Part shown: one piece after another, positions 7,216-16,449 of the stretch
Numbering within the stretch: position 1 is the first letter of the stretch
How the letters are laid out: each line of letters starts with the position of its first letter
From: Ilyomonas sp965199905
GTDB taxonomy: Bacteria > Bacteroidota > Bacteroidia > Chitinophagales > Chitinophagaceae
DNA: 64,000 nt
Assembly (NCBI GenBank): GCA_965199905.1
Contig: OZ241366.1
Span: forward strand, 2,108,001 to 2,172,000
Direction: 5' to 3'
Program-made: the position numbers and the translations under genes
The notes under the pieces: generated by a model
The model's input: the letters and a program-made list of their open reading frames with translations, nothing else
What the model was told of the DNA's origin: nothing
Database searches by the model: none

Positions 7216-9201
7216 ATGGCAATGAATACCGGGGAGAACGAACAGGGGTTACGCAAAGTAATTGATTTGACCAGAATGATTAGTATCGTTATTCTGATAC
7301 TGCATTTATATTTTTACTGCTATACGGCATTTCAGAAATGGAATTTTACAGCAGCAATTTCCGACAGACTGTTACAGAATTTAGCACACACCGGGTTGTT
7401 TATTTCCTTTCAGAAATCCAAAGTAGTTGCCTTTATTTTTCTTTTGATATCACTGCCTGGAGTCAAAGGAAAAAAGAGTGAAAAAGTAAAGCTCACAACA
7501 GCCTGTAGTTATTTCGTTTCCGGATTGGTGCTTTATTTCGGAAGTGTTATCTGCTTCTCACTGTTGGGCACACCAGATACGCAAGCTGTCGCTTACATAG
7601 CAGTTACATCTTTGGGGTATATCTTCCTCTTAACCGGCGGTGGATTACTGACCAGAATCATAAAAGTCAATTTGTCGAAAGATGTGTTTAATAAAGACAA
7701 CCAAACGTTTCCGCAGGAAGAACGGTTACTGCAAAACGAATACTCCATCAACCTGCCGGCAATCTATAATTTAAAAGGAAAACAGCGCAGCAGCTGGATC
7801 AACTTTATCAACCCGATGCGCGGCGTACTTGTAATGGGTTCTCCCGGTTCCGGCAAATCTTACTTCATCATCCAGCACATCATCCGCCAGCACATCGAAA
7901 AAGGCTTTAGTATGTTCATCTACGACTTCAAATATGATGACCTGACAAAGATTGCTTATAACCACTTTCTTAAAAACAAAAAGAAGTACAAGGTCGAGCC
8001 TCAGTTCTACCTTATCAACTTCGATGACCTAAGCCGTTGTCATCGTTGCAATCCGCTTCATCCCGATGGCATGAACGACATCACCGATGCAGTTGAATCA
8101 GCCAGGACCATTCTCCTTGGCTTGAACCGTTCCTGGATAAAAAAGCAGGGCGAATTTTTTATCGAATCACCCATCAATTTCGTTACGGCAATCATCTGGT
8201 TTCTTCGCAAATACCGCAACGGCGAATTCTGTACGTTACCTCACGTAATCGAACTGATGCAAGCCGGGCAGGACAAACTCTTTACCATCCTCCGCACCGA
8301 ACCCGAAATAGAGCCTTACATCAATCCATTTATCTCTGCTTATATCAACGGGGCTGCAGAACAGTTAGAAGGACAAATTGCTTCGGCTAAGATTGCTATG
8401 GCAAGGTTGGCGTCGCCTATCCTGTACTATGTCATGACCGGAAACGATTTCACTCTCGACATCAACAACCCGCAGGCACCAAAGATTGTTTGCCTGGCGA
8501 ACAACCCACAAAAATTAGAAGTGTATGGCGCCGTCCTTTCCCTCTACATTTCCCGTATGACCAAACTTGTCAACCAAAGAGACAAACTAAAAAGCAGTCT
8601 CATATTCGATGAATTCCCAACCATCTATTTCAGGGGCATAGACAACCTGATTGCTACAGCCCGTTCCAACAAGGTGGCAACCACTATCGCCGTACAGGAC
8701 TACAGCCAGCTCAAAAATGAATATTCCCATGAACAAGCCGAAGTCATCATGAACATCATGGGCAATGTCATTTCCGGTCAGGTAAGCGGAGATACTGCCA
8801 AGTTTTTATCGGAGAAATTTGGGCGGATTCTACAGGATAAGGAAAGTGTTTCTATTAATGCAACTGATACTTCTGTCAGTCGTTCCAAACAGTTAGAACA
8901 AGCAGTGCCGGCATCAGTTATCTCTTCTTTATCGAGTGGTGAGTTTGTAGGCATCGTAGCCGATAATCCCGGCGAAGAAATTACGCTCAAAGCTTTTCAC
9001 TCCAAGATCAAAAATAATCAGGATATACTTGCAAAAGAAGCAGCTTCCTTTCAACTGATTCCACAGTTCAGAAAGGTTGCTTCTAGTAACATACAAAGCA
9101 ATTACAGGCAGATAAAAGAAGACGTTCAGAGTCTTTTAGACAGTGTCATAGAATCAATAATCAACGATCCTGTAAAAGCTCATTTGATAATAAAAAAGTA
9201 A
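7216..9201 (+). CDS. TraG/VirD4-type coupling protein
   Basis: The 661-residue protein has about four N-terminal membrane segments (residues 15-150), then a cytoplasmic ATPase. Walker A is VLVMGSPGSGKSYF at about residue 205, and Walker B is LIFDEFPTIYF at about 462. This is the TraM/TraD-binding AAA ATPase that docks the relaxosome on a type IV secretion channel; in Bacteroidota it is often annotated as MobC or TraG. No channel (tra) genes follow in the window, so the element is either mobilizable by helper functions or has its tra genes left of base 1. Confidence 0.88.
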   Translation: MAMNTGENEQGLRKVIDLTRMISIVILILHLYFYCYTAFQKWNFTAAISDRLLQNLAHTGLFISFQKSKVVAFIFLLISLPGVKGKKSEKVKLTTACSYFVSGLVLYFGSVICFSLLGTPDTQAVAYIAVTSLGYIFLLTGGGLLTRIIKVNLSKDVFNKDNQTFPQEERLLQNEYSINLPAIYNLKGKQRSSWINFINPMRGVLVMGSPGSGKSYFIIQHIIRQHIEKGFSMFIYDFKYDDLTKIAYNHFLKNKKKYKVEPQFYLINFDDLSRCHRCNPLHPDGMNDITDAVESARTILLGLNRSWIKKQGEFFIESPINFVTAIIWFLRKYRNGEFCTLPHVIELMQAGQDKLFTILRTEPEIEPYINPFISAYINGAAEQLEGQIASAKIAMARLASPILYYVMTGNDFTLDINNPQAPKIVCLANNPQKLEVYGAVLSLYISRMTKLVNQRDKLKSSLIFDEFPTIYFRGIDNLIATARSNKVATTIAVQDYSQLKNEYSHEQAEVIMNIMGNVISGQVSGDTAKFLSEKFGRILQDKESVSINATDTSVSRSKQLEQAVPASVISSLSSGEFVGIVADNPGEEITLKAFHSKIKNNQDILAKEAASFQLIPQFRKVASSNIQSNYRQIKEDVQSLLDSVIESIINDPVKAHLIIKK

Positions 9202-9376
9202 ACGTTTTAATAATAATGGAATCAGTAATTATAACCTTTGATTTTCAGCAGGCGGCACATGTTTTTTTATTTCTTTGATATACCCATTAATTTAGCAAAA
9301 TCCATACATAGAAAATACGAAGTTTAATAAGTGGATTGCTTTGGACTCTAATGTCTGATTAAATACAAGGTTAAGA

Positions 9377-12118
9377 ATGAATGCAGTTGAAATTGAAGAA
9401 GCTATATCATTGTTAGCGGAACAGCCTTTTGTTCCTGCCGAATTTCCGTATGCATTCTTAGAAGCCTTTGGTAATAAAGAAACAACCATTAAGCGCTTAA
9501 GAACAGGAAATAATAACAAGTCTGATATTGAAGGCGGCGTGCTACAGCAAAATAACATACACATAGCAGTGTGCGAAGCAGGCAAGGTAGGAGAAACGCT
9601 TACTAAGCTGAAGCTAAGCCCTGCTACAACCAAGGCTAAAGCTAAATTTATTCTGGCTACAGACGGTAGGGAATTTCAGGCGGAAGATATGAACAGCGGA
9701 GAAACGGTAGCTTGCGATTATCCGGCATTTCATAATCATTTCGGGTTTTTCCTGCTGCTTGCAGGGATTAGTACGGTGAAGCAAATCCGTGATGATGCTT
9801 TTGATATTAAAGCAACGGGTCGGCTGAACAAACTCTATATTGAGTTGCTGCATCACAATCCTGAATGGGCAACAGCAGAACGTCGTCATGACATGAATCA
9901 TTTTTTGGCGCGTTTGATTTTCTGCTTTTTTGCCGAAGACACTGGCATATTCAGCAAAGACGGATTGTTTACGGAAACTGTGCGACGAATGAGTGCTAAT
10001 GATGCTTCTATCACCCATGAAGTGATTAGCGAAATCTTTCGGACAATGGACACAAAGCGTGACCAACGCTCTGCAAAAAAAACTAAGAACTGGACAAGTG
10101 AGTTTCCATATGTAAACGGTGAATTGTTTTCTGGTTCGACAGACACTCCGAAGTTTACGAAAATAGCGCGCTCCTATTTGCTGCATGTTGGTAGTCTGGA
10201 CTGGAAAAAAATCAATCCGGACATTTTTGGCTCGATGATTCAGGCTGTTGCCGATGAAGATGAGCGCGGTGCGTTAGGCATGCATTATACATCAGTCCCG
10301 AACATCTTGAAGGTGCTGAATCCTCTATTTCTTGATGATCTCAGAATCCAATTAGAAGAGTCTGGCGAGAATGCCAGAAAACTTCTGAATCTACGAAAAC
10401 GAATATCGCGCATTCGTGTGTTTGATCCGGCTTGCGGATCTGGAAATTTCTTAGTGATTGCTTACAAACAAATGAGAGAGATTGAGTATGAAATTAATAA
10501 ACGACGCGGGGAACTTAATTTGCCATCAGAAATTCCTCTAACAAATTTCAGGGGAATTGAGTTGCGGGATTTTTCAGCGGAGATTGCAAGACTGGCGCTC
10601 ATTATTGCAGAGTATCAGTGTGATGTTCTTTATCGGGGTCAAAAGTTAGCTTTAGCTGATTTCCTGCCACTTGATGCTGAAAATTGGATTACCTCTGGTA
10701 ATGCACTAAGAATTAATTGGTTTTCTATATGTCCTCCAACAGGTATAAATGTAAATCTTAGGGTAGATGATTTGTTTAGCGCTTCAACTGGTCAATCAGA
10801 AATAAATTTTGAGAATGAAGGCGGCGAAACATACATCTGTGGAAACCCCCCTTATAAGGGCAGTAAATGGCAATCATTAAATCAAAAAAGTGATTTAAAA
10901 ACTGCATGGTTTAAATATCCTAAATTGGCTAAAACAACGGATTATGTTACAGGATGGATTGCGAAAGCGAACGAATATTTGAATAAAGAAGAAAAGTGTA
11001 TAGCTGCTTTTGTGATGACTAATAGTGTAGTGCAAGGTCAACAAGCTGGTGATTTATGGGAGCCGCTTTTTAAGAATAATATCGGAATTAAATTCGCTCA
11101 TCAGTCATTCAAATGGCACAACCTTGCTTCTAACAATGCTGGTGTAACAGTTGTAATTGTAGGTATATCAAAAACTCCAATAGTTAATTGCCAATTATTC
11201 GACGAACACTCTGTTCGTACTGTGAACAGCATTGGATGTTTTCTCGTCCCAAACCAAACTACTAATATTATTGCTCGGAAAAAACCTTTGTCCGATTTAC
11301 CTGAAATGTTGTTCGGTAATATGCCAAGAGATGGCGGGCATTTAATATTAAATAAAGAGGAAGCTGATATTTTGAAAATGGATCTAGGAAAAATTGATGT
11401 GGTTAAAAAATATATAGGTTCAAAAGAATTAATTTCAGGAATTCAAAGATTTTGCCTTTGGATAGAAGATGAACAGTTAGATGAGCTGAAGAAGTCTAAA
11501 TCTGTTTCGGAGAGGCTTGATAAAGTTAGACTGGAGCGATTGGAAAGCGATGCACCTTCCACGAGAAGATTTGCAAATGAGCCTCATAAGTTTGTCCAAC
11601 GTGCAGGTATGGCTAAGTATTATACCATAGCAATTTCAGGAGTATCTTCTGAAAATAGAGATTATTTGCCCTGTGATTTGTTAAGCAATGATTGCATAAT
11701 ATCCAATAAAAACTTTGGTCTATTTGATGCTCCATTATGGAATATGGCGATAATTGCCTCAAAATTGCACTGGGTATGGATTGGAACGGTGTGTGTTCGT
11801 TTAGAAATGCGCTTCTCTTATTCTAATACGCTTGGCTGGAATACTTTTCCCATCCCAAATCTGACTGAAAAAAACAAAATGGATCTAACAAGTTGTGCTG
11901 AAGAAATTCTGATAGCACGGGAACGACATTTTCCTTTTACGATTGCTGATATGTATGAATGTGAAAATATGCCAGAAGATCTACGTCTTGCCCATGACCG
12001 TAATGATGAAGTCTTGGAACGTATATACATTGGCCGCCGGTTTAAAAACGATACTGAACGCCTTGAAAAACTTTTTAATCTTTATACCCAAATGATTTCT
12101 CAAAGAAAAGCCGAATGA
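9377..12118 (+). CDS. Adenine-type DNA methyltransferase of a three-gene restriction system
   Basis: The 913-residue protein contains the N6-adenine methylase motifs: SAM-binding RVFDPACGSGNFLVIAYK at about residue 348 and catalytic GNPPYKGSKW at about 489. The architecture (long helical N-terminus, central methylase, long C-terminal target-recognition part) resembles the MmeI-like/type IIG family. The N-terminal segment is related in position to the nuclease domain of that family (HIAVCEAGK), but a full PD-(D/E)XK site is not evident, so cleavage may be left to the downstream GIY-YIG protein. The stop overlaps the helicase start by four bases (ATGA). An upstream gap of 175 bases follows the coupling protein gene. 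Confidence 0.88.
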   Translation: MNAVEIEEAISLLAEQPFVPAEFPYAFLEAFGNKETTIKRLRTGNNNKSDIEGGVLQQNNIHIAVCEAGKVGETLTKLKLSPATTKAKAKFILATDGREFQAEDMNSGETVACDYPAFHNHFGFFLLLAGISTVKQIRDDAFDIKATGRLNKLYIELLHHNPEWATAERRHDMNHFLARLIFCFFAEDTGIFSKDGLFTETVRRMSANDASITHEVISEIFRTMDTKRDQRSAKKTKNWTSEFPYVNGELFSGSTDTPKFTKIARSYLLHVGSLDWKKINPDIFGSMIQAVADEDERGALGMHYTSVPNILKVLNPLFLDDLRIQLEESGENARKLLNLRKRISRIRVFDPACGSGNFLVIAYKQMREIEYEINKRRGELNLPSEIPLTNFRGIELRDFSAEIARLALIIAEYQCDVLYRGQKLALADFLPLDAENWITSGNALRINWFSICPPTGINVNLRVDDLFSASTGQSEINFENEGGETYICGNPPYKGSKWQSLNQKSDLKTAWFKYPKLAKTTDYVTGWIAKANEYLNKEEKCIAAFVMTNSVVQGQQAGDLWEPLFKNNIGIKFAHQSFKWHNLASNNAGVTVVIVGISKTPIVNCQLFDEHSVRTVNSIGCFLVPNQTTNIIARKKPLSDLPEMLFGNMPRDGGHLILNKEEADILKMDLGKIDVVKKYIGSKELISGIQRFCLWIEDEQLDELKKSKSVSERLDKVRLERLESDAPSTRRFANEPHKFVQRAGMAKYYTIAISGVSSENRDYLPCDLLSNDCIISNKNFGLFDAPLWNMAIIASKLHWVWIGTVCVRLEMRFSYSNTLGWNTFPIPNLTEKNKMDLTSCAEEILIARERHFPFTIADMYECENMPEDLRLAHDRNDEVLERIYIGRRFKNDTERLEKLFNLYTQMISQRKAE

Positions 12119-14169
12119 CCGAAAGAAAAGCGATACCATCCATTACTGTTAATTATAAAAGCAATAGAAGTTCAACGCAACCGAACGAGCTTGGAATGCG
12201 AGCCATGCAGGAACGCGCCTTTGAAAAGCGTGGAGAACAATATCTGTTGATTAAATCTCCACCTGCATCCGGCAAAAGCCGCGCGCTTATGTTTATTGCC
12301 CTTGATAAGCTGCACAACCAGGGAATCAGGCAGGCAATTATTGCTGTGCCTGAAAAATCCATTGGCTCAAGCTTTGCCGACGAACCGCTTACACGTTTTG
12401 GCTACTACTACGACTGGCATGTAGTGCCGAAATGGAATCTTTGTAATGCGCCGGGTGAAGATGGAAGTAAGGTTAACTCGGTTAAGTCTTTCCTGGCGAG
12501 CGAAGACCAGGTGCTGGTTTGCACGCACTCAACTTTCCGCTTTGCCGTAGAGCGTTTGGGTATTGAGGCTTTTGATGACAGGCTAATCGCTATTGATGAG
12601 TTTCACCATGTAAGCGCCGACGAGGATAATGTACTCGGCTTTCAATTGAAGCAACTGATTGCCCGCGATAAAGTACATATTGTAGCCATGACAGGCTCTT
12701 ATTTTCGTGGTGATGCGAATCCTGTTTTAACGCCGGAAGACGAGGTTAAATTCGATACAGTTACTTACACATACTACGAGCAGCTCAATGGATATGAATA
12801 TCTGAAAACCCTGAATATTGGCTACTACTTCTACAGCAAAGCATATGCAGATGAAATATTACAGGTTTTGAATCCGAACGAAAAAACCATCATTCACATT
12901 CCGAACGTTAACTCCCGTGAGAGTACAGGTAAGGGTAATAAAACCAAAGAAGTCGACCATATAATGTCTGAACTTGGCGAATGGATGGGCACTGATCCTG
13001 AAACCGGGTTTCATTTAGTGAAGACACCGGAAGGAAAAACATTACGAATTGCTGATTTGGTTGATGATGATGCAAGGCGGTCAAAAGTGCAGGCTGCACT
13101 AAGAAGCCCGGAAGCAAAAAAGAACCGCGACTATGTTGATATCATCATCGCGCTTGGCATGGCCAAAGAAGGCTTTGACTGGATATGGTGTGAACATGCA
13201 CTAACTGTAGGTTACCGTTCAAGTCTTACCGAAATTGTGCAGATTATTGGTCGTGCTACACGTGATGCACCAAATAAAACCCGTGCGCGTTTCACAAATT
13301 TAATTGCTGAGCCGGACGCTTCGGAAGGAGCTGTAACGGATGCCGTTAATGATACACTGAAAGCCATTTCTGCAAGTCTGCTGATGGAACAGGTGCTGGC
13401 ACCAAGATTCAACTTTACGCCTAAACAACCTCAGAATGGACCGGTTGAGGGCTTTAATTATGGCGAAGGAGGCTACGATCCAAAGAAAGAAAATATAGGA
13501 TTTAATGAAGACACTGGTCAGTATCAGATTGAAATCAAAGGGCTGTCAGCACCGAAAACTCTGGACGCACAGCGCATTTGCCAGGAAGATCTGAATGAAG
13601 TGATTGCAGCTTTTGCGCAAGACAAACAGACCATTGAACGCGGTCTGTTTGACAAAGAGATTGTACCACAGGAATTGACTCAAGTTCGACTCGGAAAAAT
13701 TATTAGAGACAGATACCCGGAATTAGATGATGAAGATGTAGAGGCAGTACGACAACATGCTATTGCAGCACTGAATCTAACACAGAAGGCAAAAGAAGCA
13801 CTTAACAATAATGAGGAGGCAAGCACCCGCGGGAATACAGCACTGATTGATGGAATACGCAGGTTTGCCATGGATGTGCGTGAGCTTGATGTGGACTGGA
13901 TTGACAGCATCAATCCGTTTAGTGAAGCCTATGCTATTCTGTCGAAAGCGATGACGGAACAAAGCCTAAAAGCAATGGCAGAGGTAATTTCGGGCAAAAA
14001 GCCGAATATAGCAATAGATGAAGCGCGGGAACTTGCAAAACGGGCTTTAAAGTTTAAGAAAGAACGGGGGAGGTTACCGGACATTAAATCTGCCGACCCA
14101 TGGGAACAACGCATGGCGCAGGGGATTGCCGTACTTGCCCGTATAAAAGCTGAAGAAAGAAATGGCTAA
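12115..14169 (+). CDS. SF2 DEAD/DEAH-type helicase of the restriction system
   Basis: The 684-residue helicase has Walker A IKSPPASGKSRALMF at about residue 50, motif II IAIDEFHH at about 158 (DEFH form), motif III-like VAMTGSYFRG, and motif VI IIGRATRD near 380. These define a superfamily 2 translocase. The C-terminal 280 residues are helical and basic and are not a known nuclease. It overlaps the methylase upstream by 4 bases and the GIY-YIG gene downstream by 8, so the three are translated together. It probably translocates or opens DNA after recognition, as in ATP-dependent restriction systems; this role is inferred from context. Confidence 0.88.
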   Translation: MTERKAIPSITVNYKSNRSSTQPNELGMRAMQERAFEKRGEQYLLIKSPPASGKSRALMFIALDKLHNQGIRQAIIAVPEKSIGSSFADEPLTRFGYYYDWHVVPKWNLCNAPGEDGSKVNSVKSFLASEDQVLVCTHSTFRFAVERLGIEAFDDRLIAIDEFHHVSADEDNVLGFQLKQLIARDKVHIVAMTGSYFRGDANPVLTPEDEVKFDTVTYTYYEQLNGYEYLKTLNIGYYFYSKAYADEILQVLNPNEKTIIHIPNVNSRESTGKGNKTKEVDHIMSELGEWMGTDPETGFHLVKTPEGKTLRIADLVDDDARRSKVQAALRSPEAKKNRDYVDIIIALGMAKEGFDWIWCEHALTVGYRSSLTEIVQIIGRATRDAPNKTRARFTNLIAEPDASEGAVTDAVNDTLKAISASLLMEQVLAPRFNFTPKQPQNGPVEGFNYGEGGYDPKKENIGFNEDTGQYQIEIKGLSAPKTLDAQRICQEDLNEVIAAFAQDKQTIERGLFDKEIVPQELTQVRLGKIIRDRYPELDDEDVEAVRQHAIAALNLTQKAKEALNNNEEASTRGNTALIDGIRRFAMDVRELDVDWIDSINPFSEAYAILSKAMTEQSLKAMAEVISGKKPNIAIDEARELAKRALKFKKERGRLPDIKSADPWEQRMAQGIAVLARIKAEERNG

Positions 14170-15373
14170 AAGTGAACAACTTACAGATGAAGACAATGAG
14201 CTTCTGGCTGCACTTGGTATCGAGACAGAGGCTAAGAAGACCGCTGCATTTACTGCACGGGAAGAGCGGATTATTGCCGGGTTTGAAGAGATTCAAAAAT
14301 TTGTCGAAGAGAAAGGAAGCTTGCCGGAACATGGGGAAGACAAGGATATTTTCGAGAGACTTTATGCCGTGAGGTTAGACCAGATGCGCAAACTGGAAGA
14401 ATGCAGAAACCTGCTGAAAAATCTTGATCATCAGAATCTTTTAGAAGGTGCTTACAAACCGGAGACGGACGTTCCTGATGATCTGGATGATGAAGAATTG
14501 CTGGCACAGCTTGGTGTGGATGAACACGAAGAAAACTCTATAACGAACCTGAAACACATAAAATCGCGGGCAGAAAAGAAAGCCGCAGAAGAAGTAGCCA
14601 ACCGTACCCGCTGTGAGGTTTTCGGCCAATTCAAACCCTTATTTGAACGGGTAACAAAGGATATTGATACAGGGTATAGATCAACAATCCGCTTCAGGAA
14701 GGACGCGGGCTTTACCAAAACATCACTTAAGAAAGGGCAGTTTATTATCGTTGGTGGCCAGATTGCATACATAGCCGAGATTGGAGAAATATTCAAAGCT
14801 CCTAATGGTGATGATGATGCGCGTTTGCGGGTTATTTACTCTAACGGAACGGAAAGTAACATTTTACTCAGGTCGCTGATTCGGGCGATGTATAAAGACG
14901 AAACGAGCCGATTCATCACCGAGCCTGATGATGGACCACTCTTCTCAGGTGAAACGAGTGAAGATGACCTTGATAGTGGAACTATCTATGTGCTTCGTAG
15001 TCTTTCCGACCATCCTTTGGTGGAAGAAAACAGGAGTATTGTTCATAAAATAGGCGTAACCGGCGGCGATGTAAAAAAACGACTTGGCAACGCAAAGCTT
15101 GACCCTACTTTTCTTATGGCTGACGTGGAACTCATTGCTACTTATAAGCTGGCAAACATTAACCGGACTAAGCTTGAGAAAGTGATTCATAAATTTTTCG
15201 GTGCTGCGAATCTGAGTATTGAAGTGAAGGATCGTTTCGGAACGCCGGTAAAAGCAAAGGAGTGGTTCCTGGTGCCACTGTTCATCATTAATCAAATGGT
15301 TGAAAAAATAAAAGATGGAACAGTTAGCGATTATTATTATGACCCTGCTTCGGTGGAATTAAAGAAGCAGTAG
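14162..15373 (+). CDS. GIY-YIG (T5orf172-type) nuclease of the restriction system
   Basis: The 403-residue protein ends in a GIY-YIG nuclease domain from about residue 270. TIYVLRSLSD and VHKIGVTGGDVKKRL are the two strand motifs and the arginine-bearing helix; the KLEKVIHKFFGAANL stretch supplies the metal-binding glutamate region. The first 270 residues are acidic and helical with repeated DDEELLAQLGVDE-like segments, followed by a small beta domain (KKGQFIIVGGQIAYIAEIGE). It is the likely cleaving subunit. It overlaps the helicase gene by 8 bases. An IS5 element is inserted 80 bases downstream without damaging the gene. Confidence 0.85.
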   Translation: MAKSEQLTDEDNELLAALGIETEAKKTAAFTAREERIIAGFEEIQKFVEEKGSLPEHGEDKDIFERLYAVRLDQMRKLEECRNLLKNLDHQNLLEGAYKPETDVPDDLDDEELLAQLGVDEHEENSITNLKHIKSRAEKKAAEEVANRTRCEVFGQFKPLFERVTKDIDTGYRSTIRFRKDAGFTKTSLKKGQFIIVGGQIAYIAEIGEIFKAPNGDDDARLRVIYSNGTESNILLRSLIRAMYKDETSRFITEPDDGPLFSGETSEDDLDSGTIYVLRSLSDHPLVEENRSIVHKIGVTGGDVKKRLGNAKLDPTFLMADVELIATYKLANINRTKLEKVIHKFFGAANLSIEVKDRFGTPVKAKEWFLVPLFIINQMVEKIKDGTVSDYYYDPASVELKKQ

Positions 15374-15452
15374 AGAAAATTCAAAGAGATTTAGGATTAG
15401 GTTGTTTAAGTTTTTGTCTTAGCAATATCCTTGTTGACAGCTTTGTGTGTTA

Positions 15453-16299
15453 GAGCGTGTTGACATCTACAGGGACAGATTAACAAAAGTGGCAGCAAGG
15501 CAGCATAGCGCCAGAAAGGAGGCAGCTGTCTTTTCGTAGCGGGTAGCTATTTTCCGGTACTGTTTCAATTTGTTAATGGTTCTTTCAATTACGTTTCGTT
15601 CCTTGTATGCTTTATAATCAATGGTTCTTTTCTGTAAGCGGCTTCTTTTCGGTGGTATCACCGATTCGATACCTTCACTTTCCAGATAGAATAAAAGCCA
15701 GTCTGCATCGTAAGCTTTATCTGCAATAACTTTATTTGGTTTTATGTCCTGCAGCAGATCCAGGGACATTTTTACATCCGCCGTTTGACCGCCTGAAAGC
15801 ACCATTTGTTGAATTCTTCCTTTGCTATCCGTACTTAGATGAATCTTTGTTGTCAGCCCGCCTCTTGAACGCCCGATGGCTTCTGTGCTGGTTTGTCTGC
15901 TGTCTTCTTCCTTTTTTTTAAAGCCCCGGCTCCATGCTGGTGCACCCTGATGGCAGTCGAATCAATCAGCAGCGTAGTTATCTCTTTATCTGACAGCTCT
16001 GCAAACAAGTTCTGCCAGACTCCCTTTTTCGCCCACCTTCTAAAACGGGTATACACCGTGTTCCAGTTGCCAAACCGCTCCGGCAGATCGCGCCACGGAA
16101 TGCCACACTTAGCTACATACTTCACCGCATTGATGAACAAACGATTATCGACTTTCTTTCCCTGATAGCCAGGCTGACAGGGCAATTTGTCCTTTATTTT
16201 CTCCCAGTGACCATCGCTTATCTCGTCGCGTCGCATCTTCCCTTTTATTTCTCTACCCCAAATTTCTATACCATTCTTACTTTAGATGTCAACACACTC
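15453..16299 (-). mobile_element. IS5-family (IS427-like) insertion sequence
   Basis: Terminal inverted repeats lie at 15453-15469 and 16283-16299. They match at 16 of 17 positions (GAGCGTGTTGACATCTA against GAGTGTGTTGACATCTA). A TA flanks both ends (15451-15452 and 16300-16301), which fits the short target duplication of this group. The 847-base length fits IS427-group elements. It carries one transposase in two frames on the minus strand. The copy looks intact. Confidence 0.9.
15467..16236 (-). CDS. IS5-family DDE transposase, made by -1 frameshift
   Basis: The first frame (16236 to 15853, 127 residues) has the DUF4096-like start RDEISDGHWEKIKDKLP, the segment RDLPERFGNWNTVYTRFRRW and the first catalytic aspartate in LLIDSTAIRVHQHG. 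The second frame, ending at 15467, holds VIADKAYDADWLL (second D) and ERNVIERTINKLKQYRKIATRYEK (E). The frames meet at a run of eight A on the minus strand (complement of about 15912-15919). An A_AAA_AAA slip at this site leads by -1 into the second frame, joining the parts as IHLSTDSKGRIQQMVLSGGQ. Frameshifting is the normal expression route for this IS group. Confidence 0.88.
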
Positions 16300-16368
16300 T
16301 AGTTATGAGACACTACAGGCAAGAAAATCGGCTTGAAATATTAACGAACGATGTGAATTACTTACAAC

Positions 16369-16407
16369 GCACCTCGATGAAGAGATAAAGCAAGTTTAAG
16401 ACCTGCC
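16369..16407. repeat. Hairpin repeat, copy R1
   Basis: The 39 bases begin GCACCTCGATGAAGAGATAAA and end with a degenerate stem around GACCTGCC. Two related copies lie at 20477-20514 and 20610-20648. The consensus is GCAYcTCGAAG, then GATAAA, then a GCAGGTC...GACCTGC stem. It lies in the gap between the IS element and the HNH gene. Confidence 0.5.
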
Positions 16408-16449
16408 ATTGCAACCCGAGTGTACCCACAAATAACTTTTGAATACCTT

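Noticed and set aside
9614..10186. 190-codon minus-strand frame within the methyltransferase gene
   Set aside because: Antisense shadow; the plus-strand frame has clear methylase motifs.
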